DNA of 64,000 bases from Kluyvera sp036759925 (GTDB taxonomy: Bacteria > Pseudomonadota > Gammaproteobacteria > Enterobacterales > Enterobacteriaceae), in assembly GCF_036759925.1 (NCBI RefSeq), contig NZ_JAPKIB010000002.1:310001-374000 (forward strand), in the 5' to 3' direction. The position numbers were made by a program, and so were the translations under genes. This document shows, piece by piece, positions 34,891-43,576 of this stretch (position 1 is its first letter; each line of letters opens with the position of its first letter). The notes under the pieces are model-generated. The model saw only the letters and a list, made by a program, of their open reading frames with translations, did no database searches and was not told where the DNA came from.

Positions 34891-35279
34891 TGGGGCTTAT
34901 CTGGGCATTAATGAGCGTTGGGTTGGTGAGCGCCGCCCAACTGACGCTGCGGGTAGCCATGACCACATTGCCATCCGCAGGGCAGCCGCTGGCGTTCTTG
35001 CTGCACCTGCTGCATTTCGGCGACGGTACGCTAGCCCTTTTCCTCGGCCTGTTGGGCTACGTCGCGTCGATGGCCTGCTGGTTCTTCGCGCTGAAGCGCC
35101 TACCGCTGGCAAAAGCCTACGCCTTATTGAGCCTGAGCTACATGGTGGTGTGGTGTGCCGCTATCTGGTTGCCGGGCTGGCATGAACCTTTCTCCTGGCG
35201 CGGTCTGCTGGGCGTGGTGGTGATTATCGCCGGTGTGATTACCATCTTCTGGCCAAACAAACCTTCCCCTACCCCGTAG
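34890..35279 (+). CDS. arnF: undecaprenyl-phosphate-Ara4N flippase subunit ArnF
   Basis: 129 aa, the second four-helix EamA-type subunit of the flippase (E. coli 128 aa). Conserved end of the operon; all seven genes overlap or nearly touch, so translation is probably coupled throughout. The TAG stop is formed by the first bases of a REP element, showing that the repeat begins exactly at the gene end. Confidence 0.94.
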   Translation: MGLIWALMSVGLVSAAQLTLRVAMTTLPSAGQPLAFLLHLLHFGDGTLALFLGLLGYVASMACWFFALKRLPLAKAYALLSLSYMVVWCAAIWLPGWHEPFSWRGLLGVVVIIAGVITIFWPNKPSPTP

Positions 35280-35356
35280 CCCGGCCAAGCGCAGCGCCGC
35301 CGGGGTTAGCTCCGTGCCTCCCCCGGGGTTGGCGTAAACGCCTCGCCCAGGCTACA
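35276..35356. repeat. REP-type palindromic repeat pair overlapping the arnF stop
   Basis: gtagcccggccaagcgcagc ... cgcctcgcccaggctac. The first unit supplies the arnF TAG codon. Probably protects the long arn mRNA 3' end; that is inference. Confidence 0.8.
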
Positions 35357-35402
35357 AAATGTGCAATAATGCTTTTTTTGTTGCATCTATAAGGGATTAT
35401 CT

Positions 35403-36593
35403 ATGCCAGCAGCTGACGCCGAGGAATCGCTTAGCGGTCTGCGCCTCAACCTGCGTATTGTCTCCATCGTTATCTTCAACTTCGCAAGCTACCTCACCAT
35501 TGGCCTGCCGCTGGCGGTGCTGCCCGGCTATGTCCACGACGTCATGGGATTCAGCGCATTCTGGGCGGGGCTGGTTATCAGCCTACAATATTTCGCCACG
35601 CTGATAAGCCGCCCGCATGCCGGGCGCTATGCCGACCTGCTGGGGCCAAAACGGATCGTGGTGATGGGGCTGTGCGGCTGCTTTCTCAGCGGGTTGAGCT
35701 ACCTGCTGGCAGCAACGGGCAGCGGCTGGCCGCTGCTCAGTCTGGTGCTGTTGTGTCTGGGACGCGTGATTCTCGGTATCGGCCAAAGCTTTGCCGGTAC
35801 TGGCTCGACGCTCTGGGGCGTGGGCGTCGTGGGTTCGCCGCATATTGGCCGGGTCATCTCATGGAACGGGATTGTTACCTATGGCGCGATGGCGATGGGC
35901 GCACCGCTTGGCGTGGTGTGCTACCGCTACGTTGGTCTACAGGGGCTGGCATTAGCGATTATGGCGGTAGCCGCCGTCGCCATTCTGTGCGCGCTGCCGC
36001 GTGCGGAAGTCAAAGCGAAAAAGGGCAAGCCGATGTCTTTTCGCGCGGTGCTGGGGCGCGTCTGGCCTTACGGAATGGCGCTGGCACTCGCTTCTGCGGG
36101 CTTTGGGGTGATCGCGACCTTCATCACCCTGTTTTATGACGCGAAAGGCTGGGACGGTGCGGCGTTTGCGCTCACGCTCTTTAGCTGCGCATTCGTAGGG
36201 ACGCGTCTGCTGTTCCCGAACGGCATTAACCGCCTGGGCGGGCTGAACGTGGCGATGAGCTGCTTCTCGGTGGAGATTGTCGGCCTGCTGCTGGTGGGCG
36301 TGGCTGATACGCCGACGATGGCAAAAATCGGCACCTTCTTCGCCGGGGCGGGATTCTCGCTGGTGTTCCCGGCGCTGGGCGTGGTGGCGGTGAAAGCCGT
36401 ACCACAGCAGAACCAAGGCTCTGCGCTGGCAACCTATACCGTGTTTATGGATTTATCGCTGGGTATTACCGGGCCGCTGGCCGGGCTGATGATGGCGTGG
36501 ATGGGCATTTCGACGATTTACATTGCCGCTGCGGGGCTGGTGGCGGTGGCATTGCTGCTGGGATGGCGGCTAAAAAAACGGCCTCTGGCGTAA
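35403..36593 (+). CDS. yhhS: MFS transporter YhhS
   Basis: 396 aa, about 12 membrane helices, very similar to E. coli YhhS (405 aa), for example LAVLPGYVHDVMGFSAFWAGL and GIGQSFAGTGSTLWGVGVVG. A major facilitator of uncertain substrate (an arabinose-type exporter by family name). It is about nine residues shorter at the C terminus than the E. coli protein, and the last codons (KKRPLA) form the left arm of the terminator. Next to dcrB as in E. coli, but here arn occupies the other side. Confidence 0.92.
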   Translation: MPAADAEESLSGLRLNLRIVSIVIFNFASYLTIGLPLAVLPGYVHDVMGFSAFWAGLVISLQYFATLISRPHAGRYADLLGPKRIVVMGLCGCFLSGLSYLLAATGSGWPLLSLVLLCLGRVILGIGQSFAGTGSTLWGVGVVGSPHIGRVISWNGIVTYGAMAMGAPLGVVCYRYVGLQGLALAIMAVAAVAILCALPRAEVKAKKGKPMSFRAVLGRVWPYGMALALASAGFGVIATFITLFYDAKGWDGAAFALTLFSCAFVGTRLLFPNGINRLGGLNVAMSCFSVEIVGLLLVGVADTPTMAKIGTFFAGAGFSLVFPALGVVAVKAVPQQNQGSALATYTVFMDLSLGITGPLAGLMMAWMGISTIYIAAAGLVAVALLLGWRLKKRPLA

Positions 36594-36611
36594 GCTCGCG
36601 AGAGGCCGTTT
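36576..36611. terminator. terminator shared by yhhS and dcrB
   Basis: Perfect 11-bp stem AAACGGCCTCT / AGAGGCCGTTT with a 14-nt loop. The left arm is inside the yhhS coding sequence. A-run before and T-rich DNA after make it bidirectional. Confidence 0.85.
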
Positions 36612-36626
36612 ATTGGTCAGCAAAAC

Positions 36627-37184
36627 TTAGTTGATGACCAGGGTATTGATGATTTTCTCAGCGTCAGACTGCGCCTGCTGCTGGTTGTCCGCTGGCAGCG
36701 TGATCTGCATGGTCAGCAGTTTGCCATCGATTTTACCCAGTACGACGGAAGAGTACGCGGTTTGCCCTTTAGCAGAGATGATGCTGTCGAGCTGCTGCAG
36801 CGTGTGGCCTTTCATCTCGATAGATTTATTGGTCACCACCTGCAACTGCGGGTCGCGGCTGCGCTGCTGATCTTCAAGACGTTTTGCCAGCACCGCTAAA
36901 TCTTCGGTGGTGTCGTCGCCAACGATGACGATGACCGCTTTCATGCCGGTGGCGTCAGAGTAGACGTGCATGTTGTTGCTCTGGGTGCCCAGCTTACCGC
37001 TCTGGTCGGTCATCCCGGCCGGCAGCGTAAAGTTCAGCTTACCGTCTAACAGATTGATTGCCTGACCTGCGGCATCGCTCGCGGCAGCAGAACCTTGTGC
37101 AGGGGTGCTGGTGTCGCTGTTGTCACAGGCCGCAAGGCCCATTACCAGCAGGCCAATACCAGCATATTTCACCAATTTGCGCAT
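36627..37184 (-). CDS. dcrB: lipoprotein DcrB
   Basis: 185 aa when started at 37184 (MRKLVKYAGIGLLVMGLAAC), the exact length of E. coli DcrB. The start is supported by AAGGAAG 6 nt upstream; an ATG at 37190 sits only 1 nt after that site. The lipobox LAAC with C20 shows a lipoprotein, followed by a Ser/Thr/Ala-rich linker and a DcrB/PsbP-like fold. In E. coli it is needed for entry of phages C1 and C6 and for outer-membrane lipoprotein trafficking. Confidence 0.94.
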   Translation of the reverse strand: MRKLVKYAGIGLLVMGLAACDNSDTSTPAQGSAAASDAAGQAINLLDGKLNFTLPAGMTDQSGKLGTQSNNMHVYSDATGMKAVIVIVGDDTTEDLAVLAKRLEDQQRSRDPQLQVVTNKSIEMKGHTLQQLDSIISAKGQTAYSSVVLGKIDGKLLTMQITLPADNQQQAQSDAEKIINTLVIN

Positions 37185-37256
37185 TGACATCTTCCTTTCG
37201 ATAAATAGCCATAACGGCTTATCTGCATATCTTATCACAACCCGTGTAATGAACCC

Positions 37257-37922
37257 TTAACCAGGCTGCATTGCTGACAAATCAGATTTATCTGCCAGCC
37301 TTTTCAATAGCATATTCAGCAGTACGCCGTACATCGGCAGGAAGAAAACAATGCTGATCAGCACTTTAAAGCAGTAGTCCACGAGGGCGATTTCTACCCA
37401 GTGCGTCGCCATAAACGGGTCGGTGCTGCGCCAGAAAGCGATAAAGAAGAACGCCAGGGTATCGCTGATGTTACCGAACAGCGTGGAGGCCGTCGGTGCA
37501 AGCCACCAGTGGCGGCTTTGACGCAGGCGGTTAAACACGTGCACGTCAAGGATCTGCCCCAGGGCATAGGCCATAAAGCTGGCGGCAGCGATACGGGCCA
37601 CGAACAGGTTAAAGTGCGCCAGCGCGCCGAAGCCCTGCCATTCGCCCATATAGAACAGCGATGAAATCACGTAGGAGATCAGCAGCGCCGGGGCCATCAC
37701 CGCGAAAACGATACGGCGAGCCAGCGGTGCGCCAAAGATTCGCACGGTCAGGTCAGTCGCAAGGAAGATAAACGGAAAGCTAAACGCGCCCCAGGTGGTG
37801 TGGAAGCCGAAGATAGAGACCGGCAGCTGCACCAGATAGTTACTGGAGGTGATCACCAGCAGGTGAAATAGCGATAGCCAAACCAGCGCATGTCGGCGCT
37901 GTAAGGAGGTAAAGGGCGTCAT
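37257..37922 (-). CDS. yhhQ: queuosine precursor transporter YhhQ
   Basis: 221 aa, six hydrophobic segments. A QPTR/vitamin-uptake-like inner-membrane protein that imports 7-cyano-7-deazaguanine and 7-aminomethyl-7-deazaguanine for tRNA queuosine in E. coli. Near-identical stretches include LFHLLVITSSNYLVQLPVSI and FGNISDTLAFFFIAFW. Upstream of dcrB on the same strand, 72 bp apart, and divergent from tusA. Confidence 0.94.
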   Translation of the reverse strand: MTPFTSLQRRHALVWLSLFHLLVITSSNYLVQLPVSIFGFHTTWGAFSFPFIFLATDLTVRIFGAPLARRIVFAVMAPALLISYVISSLFYMGEWQGFGALAHFNLFVARIAAASFMAYALGQILDVHVFNRLRQSRHWWLAPTASTLFGNISDTLAFFFIAFWRSTDPFMATHWVEIALVDYCFKVLISIVFFLPMYGVLLNMLLKRLADKSDLSAMQPG

Positions 37923-38105
37923 ATTGTACCTTTTTAGTGGTTGGGGTGAGGGAACCCAATAAAGTCTGCAAACTCATTGCAGGGGCGGAATGATACTGCT
38001 TTCCCGTTTCATTGCAATGGTTGTTTTTCGCGCAATCGTTAACCTGGTTGCGTTGAGGCAGGGTCAGCGTAAACTAAGCGCGTTTTTTCTGACGACGAGA
38101 TGCTC

Positions 38106-38351
38106 ATGACCGATTTGTTTTCCAGCCCCGACCACACCTTAGACGCGCAAGGGCTGCGCTGCCCGGAACCGGTAATGATGGTGCGTAAAACCGTGCGGAC
38201 GATGCCGGTGGGGGAAACGCTGCTGATTATTGCCGACGATCCCGCCACCACGCGCGATATCCCCGGCTTTTGCCGCTTTATGGAACATGAGCTGATTGCT
38301 CAGCAGACCGAGTCAGTGCCGTACCAGTATTTGCTGCGTAAGCGCCATTAA
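38106..38351 (+). CDS. tusA: sulfurtransferase TusA
   Basis: 81 aa from MTDLFSSPDHTLDAQGLRCP, the same length as E. coli TusA. It takes persulphide sulphur from IscS and passes it to TusBCD for 2-thiouridine in tRNA. The catalytic cysteine is in the GLRCPEPVMMVRKTVR motif (C19). The start at 38106 is preferred over ATG 38100 on length. Confidence 0.96.
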   Translation: MTDLFSSPDHTLDAQGLRCPEPVMMVRKTVRTMPVGETLLIIADDPATTRDIPGFCRFMEHELIAQQTESVPYQYLLRKRH

Positions 38352-38368
38352 TCGGCACCAATAATCCC

Positions 38369-38449
38369 GTAGCCCGGCCAAGCGAAGCGCCGCCGGGAAT
38401 GGCATCGAGCCAACCCGGGGTCGGCGTAAACGCCTCGCCCGGGCTACCG
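38369..38449. repeat. REP-type palindromic repeat pair after tusA
   Basis: cgtagcccggccaagcgaag ... cgcctcgcccgggctacc; first of two adjacent elements between convergent tusA and zntA. Confidence 0.8.
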
Positions 38450-38458
38450 ATTTAGACC

Positions 38459-38490
38459 CGTAGCCCGGCCAAGCGAAGCGCCGCCGGGAA
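38459..38490. repeat. single REP unit before the zntA 3' end
   Basis: cgtagcccggccaagcgaag..gccgccggga; identical over its length to the first unit of the preceding pair, so a partial direct duplication. Confidence 0.75.
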
Positions 38491-38510
38491 AGGGCACCGA
38501 ACCGACCCTA

Positions 38511-40721
38511 TTACGCGCTAAACTTCCCGCGAAGTAACCGCAGCGCATTCAGCGTCACCAGTACCGTCGCACCGGTATCCGCCAGCACCGCCAGCCACAA
38601 CCCGGTCATGCCGAGCAGCGTGGTGATAAGGAAAATCCCCTTCAGCCCCAGCGCTATGGCGATGTTTTGCCGAACGTTAGCGTGGGTAGCACGAGCCAGG
38701 CGAATCATCTGCACCAGCCCGGTCAGACGGTTATGCGTCAGCGCCGCATCGGCGGTTTCCAGCGCCACGTCGGTGCCGCTGCCCATCGCGATGCCCATCG
38801 CCGCAGCCTTCATCGCCGGAGCGTCGTTAATCCCGTCGCCCACCATCGCCAGCGGCCCCTGAGCGTTCAGCGCCGTGACTTCACTGACCTTATCGGCAGG
38901 CAGCAGGTTGGCGCGGTAGGCCATACCTAACTCATCGGCAATGGCGGCAGCAGCGCGCGGATTGTCCCCGGTCAGAATGATGCCCTGAATGCCTAATTCA
39001 CGCAGGCCATCGACCGCCTGACGCGCCTCCTGACGCACGGTGTCTCGCAGCGCTACAATCCCCAGCAGGGTATCGTCACGGGTAATGAGCACCACGGTGT
39101 TGCCCTGGCTTTCCAATTGTTGGATCTCATCCTGATGATCCGGCGTCGGGAACTTGCCTGCGGCGCAGATAACGATGCGCTGCCCATCGACGCTGGCCTC
39201 AATACCAGAACCGACGAGCGTACGCTGCTCAATGGCCTGTGGAATGGTCAGTTCACGCTGCAGCGCCTCGCGCACCACGGCCTGCGCCAGCGGGTGGGTA
39301 GAACCCTGTTCCACCGCAGCGGCCAGCGTCAGCAGGTTGTCTTCGCTCAGTTCGGCGGTTGGGATAATCGTGGTCACCTGCGGTTTGCCGAGCGTCAGGG
39401 TGCCGGTTTTATCAAAGGCCATCTGGGTGATGCGGCCCAACTGCTCCAGCGCCGCACCGCCTTTAATCAGCGCGCCGTGACGCGCAGCGGTGGCAAGGCC
39501 TGAGGTAATCGCTGCCGGAGTCGAGATAACCAGCGCGCACGGGCAGCCAATCAGCAGCAGCGTCAGCCCTTTATAGATCCACTCCTCCCACGAGGCGGCA
39601 AACAGCAGCGGTGGCACCAGCGTCACCAGCAGCGCGACGGCCATAATCGCCGGGGTATAGATGCGGCTGAAACGGTCGATAAAGCGCTCGATAGGTGCGC
39701 GACGTTCCTCGGCTTCTTCAATCAGGCGCAGGATACGGTCGATGGCGCTGTCGCCAGGCTTCGAAATAACACTCAGCTGTACCAGGCGGTCGGCGCTGGT
39801 AGCCCCTGCTGGGACGCTCTCGCCCGCGCTGCGTTCCACCGGAATGGACTCGCCGGTTAACGCGCTTTCATCAAAGCTGGCGAACGGGGTGATGAGCTTC
39901 CCGTCGGCAGGCAAGCGCCCACCGGCGGCGACTTCAATCACGTCACCCGGCTGGAGATCCTTCTGCGCCACGGTTTCACGCTGGCCGTCACGTACACGCA
40001 CGGCGGTGTCAGGCTTCAGCGCCATCAGCGCGCTCACGCCCTGACGCGCGCGGTTTGCGGCCCAGCCTTCCAATCTTTCACCGATTAAGAACAGCAGCAG
40101 CACCATTGCCGCTTCCGCCGTTGCGCCGATAAACAGTGCGCCGATGGCCGCGACGCTCATCAGTGTTTCAATGGCGAACCAGCTGCCGCTTTTCATCAGG
40201 CGCAGCGCCTGGCGGGCGATAGGGTAAAGGCCGACCAGCGTGGTGGCGATAAAGGCCAGGTTGCCGAGTGGATGGTTGAACTGCTCCAGCCCCCAGCTAA
40301 TCGCCATCATCACGGCGAGCGCGATAAGCGGCAGGTTCTCCCGCCAGCGCGAGGTGTTTTCCTCTGCCTTCGGTTCGCTGTCGCTACGCAGCGAATAGCC
40401 TGCGGCGCTCACCGCTTTCTCCACCTGGGTGCGGATGTCGTCATCGGCATCAACCAGCAGCTTTTCGGTGGCGAACAGCACTTTAACCTGCTTCACGCCA
40501 GCGACCTGGCTTACCGCCGTTTCGACTTTACGGGCGCAGGCGGCGCAGTCCATGCCGTTGACGACCCAGCTATAGCGGGCGTCCAGCGTCGGTTCTACCG
40601 CGGGTTCAGCCGTTGCGCATTGGCTTTCGCAGCAGCAGTCGTCCTGCGGTTGTGGCGCAGGCGCGAGCTTAAAAGATGAGAATTGGGGGGCTTTATTGTT
40701 ACGTGTCTCTGGAGTCGACAT
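38511..40721 (-). CDS. zntA: Zn(II)/Cd(II)/Pb(II)-exporting P-type ATPase ZntA
   Basis: 736 aa. P1B-type ATPase of the inner membrane that exports Zn, Cd and Pb. Visible in order: a Cys-rich N terminus (CCCESQC, residues 29-35), a heavy-metal domain with GMDCAAC (about 56-62), the transmembrane metal site IGCPCALVIS, the phosphorylation site DKTGTLTLGK and the hinge GDGINDAPAMKAA. Lead tolerance in E. coli is linked to the CCC motif, which is conserved here. The GGAGGA site and a classical ZntR promoter lie upstream. Confidence 0.97.
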   Translation of the reverse strand: MSTPETRNNKAPQFSSFKLAPAPQPQDDCCCESQCATAEPAVEPTLDARYSWVVNGMDCAACARKVETAVSQVAGVKQVKVLFATEKLLVDADDDIRTQVEKAVSAAGYSLRSDSEPKAEENTSRWRENLPLIALAVMMAISWGLEQFNHPLGNLAFIATTLVGLYPIARQALRLMKSGSWFAIETLMSVAAIGALFIGATAEAAMVLLLFLIGERLEGWAANRARQGVSALMALKPDTAVRVRDGQRETVAQKDLQPGDVIEVAAGGRLPADGKLITPFASFDESALTGESIPVERSAGESVPAGATSADRLVQLSVISKPGDSAIDRILRLIEEAEERRAPIERFIDRFSRIYTPAIMAVALLVTLVPPLLFAASWEEWIYKGLTLLLIGCPCALVISTPAAITSGLATAARHGALIKGGAALEQLGRITQMAFDKTGTLTLGKPQVTTIIPTAELSEDNLLTLAAAVEQGSTHPLAQAVVREALQRELTIPQAIEQRTLVGSGIEASVDGQRIVICAAGKFPTPDHQDEIQQLESQGNTVVLITRDDTLLGIVALRDTVRQEARQAVDGLRELGIQGIILTGDNPRAAAAIADELGMAYRANLLPADKVSEVTALNAQGPLAMVGDGINDAPAMKAAAMGIAMGSGTDVALETADAALTHNRLTGLVQMIRLARATHANVRQNIAIALGLKGIFLITTLLGMTGLWLAVLADTGATVLVTLNALRLLRGKFSA

Positions 40722-40759
40722 CGTATCCTCCGATTAATGATCGTTGCTTCATTAAGCGC

Positions 40760-40791
40760 AGCATACACTCTGGAGTCGACTCCAGAGTCAA
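40760..40791 (-). promoter_or_regulatory. ZntR-regulated zntA promoter with 22-bp operator
   Basis: On the minus strand: -35 TTGACT (40791-40786), a 20-bp spacer and -10 TATGCT (40765-40760). The spacer region carries a perfect 22-bp palindrome (40767-40788) with half-site ACTCTGGAGTC. An over-long spacer with a centred palindrome is the mark of MerR-family activation, and the same sequence is known for the E. coli zntA promoter. Confidence 0.92.
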
Positions 40792-40799
40792 GCGGGAAA

Positions 40800-41426
40800 T
40801 TACAGGTAAAGCGCGCGAACGATAAAGAAGTGCCCAGCAAAGTAGCAGGCGGCGTAAATCGCCGTATCCGCGCGGAAACGGCAGCGATATTTGCTCACCA
40901 GCCAGATAATGTTACCCAGCAGCAGTAAACCGGCACCGAAGAAACCGGAGAGCGCGGTGTCCGTTGGACGCATAAACCACAGCTCGCCCGCGACCCAGAC
41001 CATCATCAGCGTCATGGCGATAAAGGCCAGCACCGGTAGACGCATCTCTTCAAGCCGCGTCCAGATAACCGCCAACCAGAGCACGCCAATCACCAGCAGC
41101 ACCACCGGTAGCGGCCAGAAGAAGGTGAAGGTCAGCTGTCCGGCAAACCAGATGGTGTACAGCAGATGCGATAGGAAAAACGCGCCGACGGCATACAGCA
41201 TACGCTGACGTGGCAACAGCGTGAGGGCATCGCCGACCAACGAAGCGCACAAGCCCGCCAGCACCAGATAGCTGATGGCGTTAAACATCGGCGCCTGCCA
41301 GGCGAGAAACAGGAGTAAAATTAAGGTGATAGGTTTGAATGCCCAGCGCTGCCAGGCGGGCCCACGGTAGGCGGCATCCACGTAGAGCCAGCCTGAGAAG
41401 AATACTGCGATAAACGACCAAAGCAT
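40800..41426 (-). CDS. yhhN: TMEM86/YhhN-family membrane protein
   Basis: 208 aa with about eight hydrophobic segments. Member of the YhhN/TMEM86 family, whose animal relatives are lysoplasmalogenases; the bacterial function in Enterobacteriaceae is not known. Conserved position next to zntA as in E. coli. Its 3' end lies only 9 bp from the zntA operator, upstream on the same strand. Confidence 0.92.
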   Translation of the reverse strand: MLWSFIAVFFSGWLYVDAAYRGPAWQRWAFKPITLILLLFLAWQAPMFNAISYLVLAGLCASLVGDALTLLPRQRMLYAVGAFFLSHLLYTIWFAGQLTFTFFWPLPVVLLVIGVLWLAVIWTRLEEMRLPVLAFIAMTLMMVWVAGELWFMRPTDTALSGFFGAGLLLLGNIIWLVSKYRCRFRADTAIYAACYFAGHFFIVRALYL

Positions 41427-41566
41427 AATAAGTCCCTGTATCTGTTATCTTAATGGGTACTGTACTGCCAGTCTTGAATGTCCAGTGTAGTAGCCGTAGC
41501 CGCCAGATGACAATGGCAGACTGCGCCGTTTACTATGATTTGCGTAAATTCTTAAGAGAACCTGAA

Positions 41567-41923
41567 ATGAGCAAGATGCCGCTTTTTTTCATCGTCGTTG
41601 TTGCCATTATCGTCGTGGCCGCGTCGTTCCGCTTCGTCCAGCAGCGCCGGGAAAAAATGGATAACGATGCCGCCCCGCTGATGCAAAAGCGGGTGGTGGT
41701 GACGAACAAGCGCGAAAAGGTGCTGAACGATCGCCGTTCGCGTCAGCAGACGGTGGCACCAGCCGGTAGTGACATGCGTTATGACGTCAGTTTTAAGCCG
41801 GAGCTGGGCGGGCTAGAGGTGAGTTTCCGCGTTGAGGCCGAGCAGTATCATCAGCTGACGGTGGGGGATAAGGGAACGCTGAGCTACAAAGGTTCGCGCT
41901 TTGTTGACTTTAAGGCTGAATAG
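41567..41923 (+). CDS. yhhM: DUF2500 membrane protein YhhM
   Basis: 118 aa from MSKMPLFFIVVVAIIVVAAS (E. coli YhhM 119 aa). One N-terminal membrane helix followed by a basic linker (FRFVQQRREK) and a soluble domain ending VGDKGTLSYKGSRFVDF. Function unknown. The longer frame from 41453 has no support; AAGAGAA precedes 41567. In E. coli the next gene is yhhL; here the Hcp island intervenes. Confidence 0.9.
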   Translation: MSKMPLFFIVVVAIIVVAASFRFVQQRREKMDNDAAPLMQKRVVVTNKREKVLNDRRSRQQTVAPAGSDMRYDVSFKPELGGLEVSFRVEAEQYHQLTVGDKGTLSYKGSRFVDFKAE

Positions 41924-42203
41924 GGGCTATATCGCCCATTGATGCGGTTGTGTCAGAGGGCGATAATATTTTATATACTGGTACTCATAATACTGTTCCC
42001 CAGATATATAGGTGTTAAATATTAATTCTTTCGTATGCATATATCCTGGGTAATATTTTTAATTTATTTTTTGTTGCAGTTAAAAATATAAAGTTAGTCA
42101 CTATTTCTTTTTTGCGCTATAGATATCTTTATTTTTTGATATGAATAATACGCCAGTTTTATTACGGGCAGTTATTACTCGTATCTATGCATAAGGAAAT
42201 TAT

Positions 42204-42683
42204 ATGGCAAATACAATGTGGTTAACGCTAAATGGTCAATCTCAGGGATTGATTTCGGCGGGCTGCTCTACCGTTGATTCAATTGGAAATAAAGCCCAGT
42301 TGGCGCACTGCGATCAGATTATGGTCATGGCAATTTCACATGGGATGAACCGTGAGCAGAATGTGAGTCATCAGTCATTGACGATGGTGAAACCAGTGGA
42401 TAAAGCTTCGCCATTGCTGGGTAAAGCTATCAATGATAATGAAGAGCTCACCTGCGAATTTACCTTTTACCGAACGAACCGGATGGGCTTTAACGAGCTT
42501 TATTACACGATAAAATTAACGAAAGCCAGAATATCCAGCATTCATCTTCACGTCCCACATACTATTGATGATAGCGCCGGGCAACCCGAGGAATCAATTG
42601 AGCTGTCTTATGAGTCAATCAGTTGGGATCATCATATAGCGGGAACCAGCGCATATAGCTTGTGGGAAGAACGTATCTTTTAA
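42204..42683 (+). CDS. hcp: orphan Hcp-family type VI secretion protein
   Basis: 159 aa, the normal size for Hcp, the ring-forming tube protein of type VI secretion systems that also carries effectors in its lumen. The sequence (MTL..QSQGLISAGCSTVDSIGNK, then ISHGMNREQNVSH, FYRTNRMGFNELYYTIKLTKARI and SYESISWDHHIAGTSAYSLW) matches the Hcp1 type common in enterobacteria. AAGGA lies upstream of the ATG. No other T6SS structural gene is in the window, so it is an orphan copy. It lies 4 bp before a putative effector gene, which suggests that this Hcp carries that effector. The DNA is clearly more AT-rich than the flanking yhhM and yhhL. Confidence 0.88.
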   Translation: MANTMWLTLNGQSQGLISAGCSTVDSIGNKAQLAHCDQIMVMAISHGMNREQNVSHQSLTMVKPVDKASPLLGKAINDNEELTCEFTFYRTNRMGFNELYYTIKLTKARISSIHLHVPHTIDDSAGQPEESIELSYESISWDHHIAGTSAYSLWEERIF

Positions 42684-42687
42684 GGGA

Positions 42688-43575
42688 ATGTATATGGTTG
42701 GTTATATCGATTGGATTGATCAAAACTCAAAGGACCTGCTTAGAGGAAACAACTGGCAGCTTGCCAGGCGCTTTGAGGACGATATCCGGGCGCTTAAGCA
42801 GCGGCTAGATAAAGATGCACAACACGTTATGCTGCTGTCTCTGGAGGAAGCACAGGATGTTATTGACGATCTGCTAAAAAGCAACGCCATGTCGTCGGCT
42901 ACCACCTATGCAGGAAATATTAAGGATGCCGCAGGCGGTGCGGCAAATATTGTGAAACTGATTTCATATAAAGATGCCGGGAAGATTGTTTTTACGCTTA
43001 CGGGGTTGGGGATTAAGGCCGTTCAATACTCGTATGGTGGGAAAATGTATGTGAAAATTACCGGCTATCCTTCCTTGCGGCGAATTCTTAATGGGACCCG
43101 CTATCGCGCCAATCACCCCAAGCTTCTGGAGTTAGGGATTGGTAAAGCAGGTGTTCAAGCTGGCATAGTTTCAGGAGCACGGTTTTGCATCTGGTTTTCA
43201 GCCTGCTGGCGGCTTGTCGAGTTAATTTTTAGATCTGACCACGATGTCGCGGCCTTTCTGGGAAACATTACCATGGATATAGCCAAGGTGATTGTGACGG
43301 TTTTTGTTACTAAGGTGGTTGTTGGGGGAGTGGCATCACTGGCAACGGCATTTTCAGCAAGTTTGGTTGTGCCTATATGGGGGGAGATTTTTTTTGTTGT
43401 TGTTCTTGGTTTTGCTATTGCTTATGAATTGAATGATTATGATTATAATAATGAATTATCCAAAAAGTTGATTGAATGTATTCGTGATGGGATAGAAAAA
43501 CAGCAGGGTATTAATGAATGGAATCAGAAAAACTCATCGATATTTTCCCAGTCTTTATTGCGTGGTGATTATTAA
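42688..43575 (+). CDS. putative Hcp-linked pore-forming toxin (T6SS effector candidate)
   Basis: 295 aa; not recognised as a named family. The N-terminal part (about 1-70) is charged and helical (RRFEDDIRALKQRLDKDAQ, SLEEAQDVIDDLLKS); the middle (80-150) has Gly/Ala-rich and short basic stretches. The C-terminal part is strongly hydrophobic: an amphipathic segment at 153-182 and two adjacent membrane-type helices at about 199-227 and 229-247, followed by a charged tail. A hydrophobic hairpin at the end of an otherwise soluble protein resembles pore-forming colicins. The start is ATG 42688 or ATG 42694; AAGGGA is better spaced for 42694. Position (4 bp after hcp, directly before two putative immunity genes) suggests an antibacterial effector. 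This is inference from context and hydrophobicity. Confidence 0.6.
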   Translation: MYMVGYIDWIDQNSKDLLRGNNWQLARRFEDDIRALKQRLDKDAQHVMLLSLEEAQDVIDDLLKSNAMSSATTYAGNIKDAAGGAANIVKLISYKDAGKIVFTLTGLGIKAVQYSYGGKMYVKITGYPSLRRILNGTRYRANHPKLLELGIGKAGVQAGIVSGARFCIWFSACWRLVELIFRSDHDVAAFLGNITMDIAKVIVTVFVTKVVVGGVASLATAFSASLVVPIWGEIFFVVVLGFAIAYELNDYDYNNELSKKLIECIRDGIEKQQGINEWNQKNSSIFSQSLLRGDY

Positions 43576-43576
43576 A

